Below, in pieces: positions 61,945 to 64,000 of a stretch of DNA of 64,000 bases (the first letter of the stretch is position 1; each line of letters begins with the position of its first letter). The position numbers and the translations under genes are program-made. Under the pieces are notes generated by a model that was given only the letters and a program-made list of their open reading frames with translations, had not been told where the DNA came from and searched no databases. This DNA is from Formicarius rufipectus (lineage: Eukaryota; Chordata; Aves; Passeriformes; Formicariidae), in NCBI GenBank assembly GCA_013399695.1, contig VXAU01003515.1, positions 299,366 to 363,365 on the forward strand, read 5' to 3'.

Positions 61945-64000
61945 GTGAGAAACCCTCCTTGGCTGCCTCCAAAGGCCAAAACTGCATCAAATGTATGTAT
62001 ACCAATGCACAGAGCCAGGGGAACAAACACAAGGAACTGGAGCTCTGCACCCAGTCAGAAAGTCCTAAGAGTAACTGTAACATGGTGGGACAACTCATCT
62101 GACAGAAGGATCTTGATGGATGGCTATAGGATGCTTCATAAAGACACGAAGGGAAGAAGAGGAGGAAGAGGAGTTAGAAACTATGTATTCTGTATATTCT
62201 TTTTATTGAATATATGGAAGCCAACTGTGGTGATTGTGGAAACTCTAACAAATGCTGCTGGGCCCACATCAGAGAGGTCATCTCCAAGGGGTAATCTTAC
62301 AGCAGGAGTCTGCTGTCCACCTCCAAATGAAGGCAATAAGACCACTGCCTCAATATTTGGGTCACTTAAGGAAGATTAATCAACAGAACCTGGTTTTTAT
62401 GCATGACTTTGTACGTTTCTTGAAATAACAATAGAGCAGCTCATGTGTCACCCATGAAGTTCCTGGCGTGCATAGGGGACTGCTTCCTCATAAAAATATA
62501 AGATGTGCCAACAAGCAGTGAAGAGTTGCTGAACTTGTTACTTACAAACCAGGAAAACGTGCTTTTTAGTATCTCAGTTAGTGGTAGCCTGGGCTACAGT
62601 GATAACAATATCTGAGTGGCAGGAATTAAGGTCAGTACTAATGCAAAGGTTTTAGATTTGGAAGAGCAAATCTGAGCTCACTCAGAAGAGCAAATCTGAG
62701 CTCACTCAGAGCTCAGTTGGGAGGAATTCTATGGGAAGCTTCCAAGTAGCATAGTGGGGCTTGCAAATACTGGGAGTTTTTTGGGAATGCTTTCCTGCAA
62801 GCACAAAGCCAGTTTGTCTCCTTTCATGGTAAGGGAAATAGGTGCAGCAAGAGATCCTTTGGCTTAATTGTGAAAAATATACCAGAGATGGAAAAGTGGA
62901 CATTACCAGGGTGTACAGAGATGAGGTTAGAAGAACAAAAGCTAAGCTCAAAATAAAATTGGCCAGAAATGTAAAAAAAAAAACACAAGCAAGTGTTCTT
63001 CAGGTGCATAAACAACAAGGAAAAACAGAAGGAAAATACTGGCCTGCTGTTGAACCGGAGAGGTGAATCAGTCACCAGCAATGCAATGGGCGGAGTCTCT
63101 TAGCACTTCCTTCTTCTCTATCTTTATCCACACTGCTGGCCCCTGACCTTGGGAGTAGCAGTCCAGGCTGCTGCAAACCTGCCATCAGAGGTGAGAGAGT
63201 GGTGTGTGAGCCACAACAGTAACTTGATCTCCACACATTGATGGGCCCTGATGATATCTACCCTCGGGTATTACTAACTTCATTGTGTGGCCACTCTCCA
63301 TTGTCTTTGAGACACTGTAAAGATTGGAGGATGTCCCAGAAGACTGGAAGAAGGCCAGTGTCACCCTCATCAACTCCTTAAAGAAGGATCCAGGAAATTA
63401 GAGGTCTGGCACTCCTGCTTCAGTCCCTGGGAAAGTTATGGAAAAAAGCCTCCTGGAGGCTACCACAAGACAGATGAAACATGTGAGTAGGAAAAGCCAG
63501 GATGGATTCACCAAAGGCAAATCACATTTGGCAGACACAGACACCTTTTATGACAAAGTAACGTGCTTGGTTGATGTGGGGTGGACATTGTCAACCTGGA
63601 TTTCTCCAAGCCTTTCAATATGATTTCCCACAACTTCTTACTAGAGAAACTATTGTGTTATGGTCTGAACAAGTAGTCAGTGTGGTGGGTGAGCAACTCG
63701 CTATTAACACTCAGGGGTGGTGGTAAATAGCTCCTTTTCAAACTGGCAACCTACCACAATTGAGGTCAATATTTTGCGCAATGACATTTTATATCTTCGA
63801 GACTGATCTGAAGGATGGGATCAGTGTTCCCTGACAAAGTTTTCTGATGATACCAAACTGAGTGGAGAAATGGACACTTGGGAAGGGTCACCCTACCTTC
63901 AGGAAGACCTTGATAGGGTGAAAGAATGGGGTAGCAAGAACCTTATGAAGCCCAACAAGGAAAAGTGTAAGGTCTTGCCCCTGTGTCTAAGTTTAGAGAA
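61945..64000 (+). mobile_element. Long degenerate CR1 LINE (endonuclease and RT), runs off the window
   Basis: The ORF at 61945-62379 carries CR1 endonuclease-domain motifs (VTWWDNSS, MDGYRMLHKDTKGRRGG, GVCCPPPNEGN). Downstream, broken frames follow ORF2 order: a KKTQASVLQVHKQQGKTEGK linker at about 62960-63040, GPDDIYPR-like at about 63245, and DVPEDWKKASVTLI-like at about 63330-63370. An RT C-terminal region with LMKPNKEKCKVL-like sequence comes near 63945. At least 2 kb of ORF2 with frameshifts and stops, so inactive. The 3' end lies beyond base 64000. Confidence 0.9.
62662..62709. repeat. 24-bp tandem duplication inside the CR1
   Basis: Two exact adjacent 24-bp copies (unit starts AAGAGCAAATCTGAGC) at 62662-62685 and 62686-62709. 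Confidence 0.9.

Overview
This is vertebrate nuclear DNA, most likely from a songbird. The bird call rests on several CR1 LINE copies with typical avian 3' ends. The songbird call rests on solo LTRs I recognise as passerine ERV families (starts such as TGTCCTGG and TGTATTGGGTTTG). The DNA is AT-rich with one sharp CpG island. There is no bacterial operon structure, CRISPR array or rRNA, and I recognise no tRNA gene.

Region 1, about 1.5-27.0 kb, minus strand: the complete gene POC5 (centriolar protein POC5, a centrin-binding protein). I rebuilt 11 coding exons by hand. All introns are GT-AG, the phases join without a break, and the 1593-nt CDS gives 530 residues plus stop. It starts MSSDEEK and ends SIKVVD, both as in mammalian POC5. 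A non-coding first exon lies in a CpG island (about 26.5-27.3 kb) with three CCAAT boxes. Introns 1 and 2 carry three CR1 fragments and one solo LTR with an intact 5-bp target-site duplication.

Region 2, about 27.2-28.3 kb: a cluster of TFIIIC B-box-like motifs, then an LTR-like element in the POC5 orientation. Both lie just upstream of the promoter and are the most unusual part of the window.

Region 3, about 28.3-64 kb: no host gene that I can support. By synteny knowledge (mammals: ANKDD1B, POC5, then a large gap to SV2C) this should be the gene-poor interval upstream of POC5. It holds a 1000-bp ERVL-type LTR, a second passerine LTR, a third LTR that is a sibling of the one in POC5 intron 2, a CR1 3' fragment, and a longer degenerate CR1 (endonuclease plus reverse transcriptase remnants) that runs off the window end. 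Three single N bases are present; one sits between perfect 30-bp duplicates and looks like an assembly artefact.

I did not find a convincing undescribed system. The best leads are the B-box cluster with the neighbouring LTR at the POC5 promoter, the possible upstream ORF in exon 1, and a few candidate regulatory islets in the desert.
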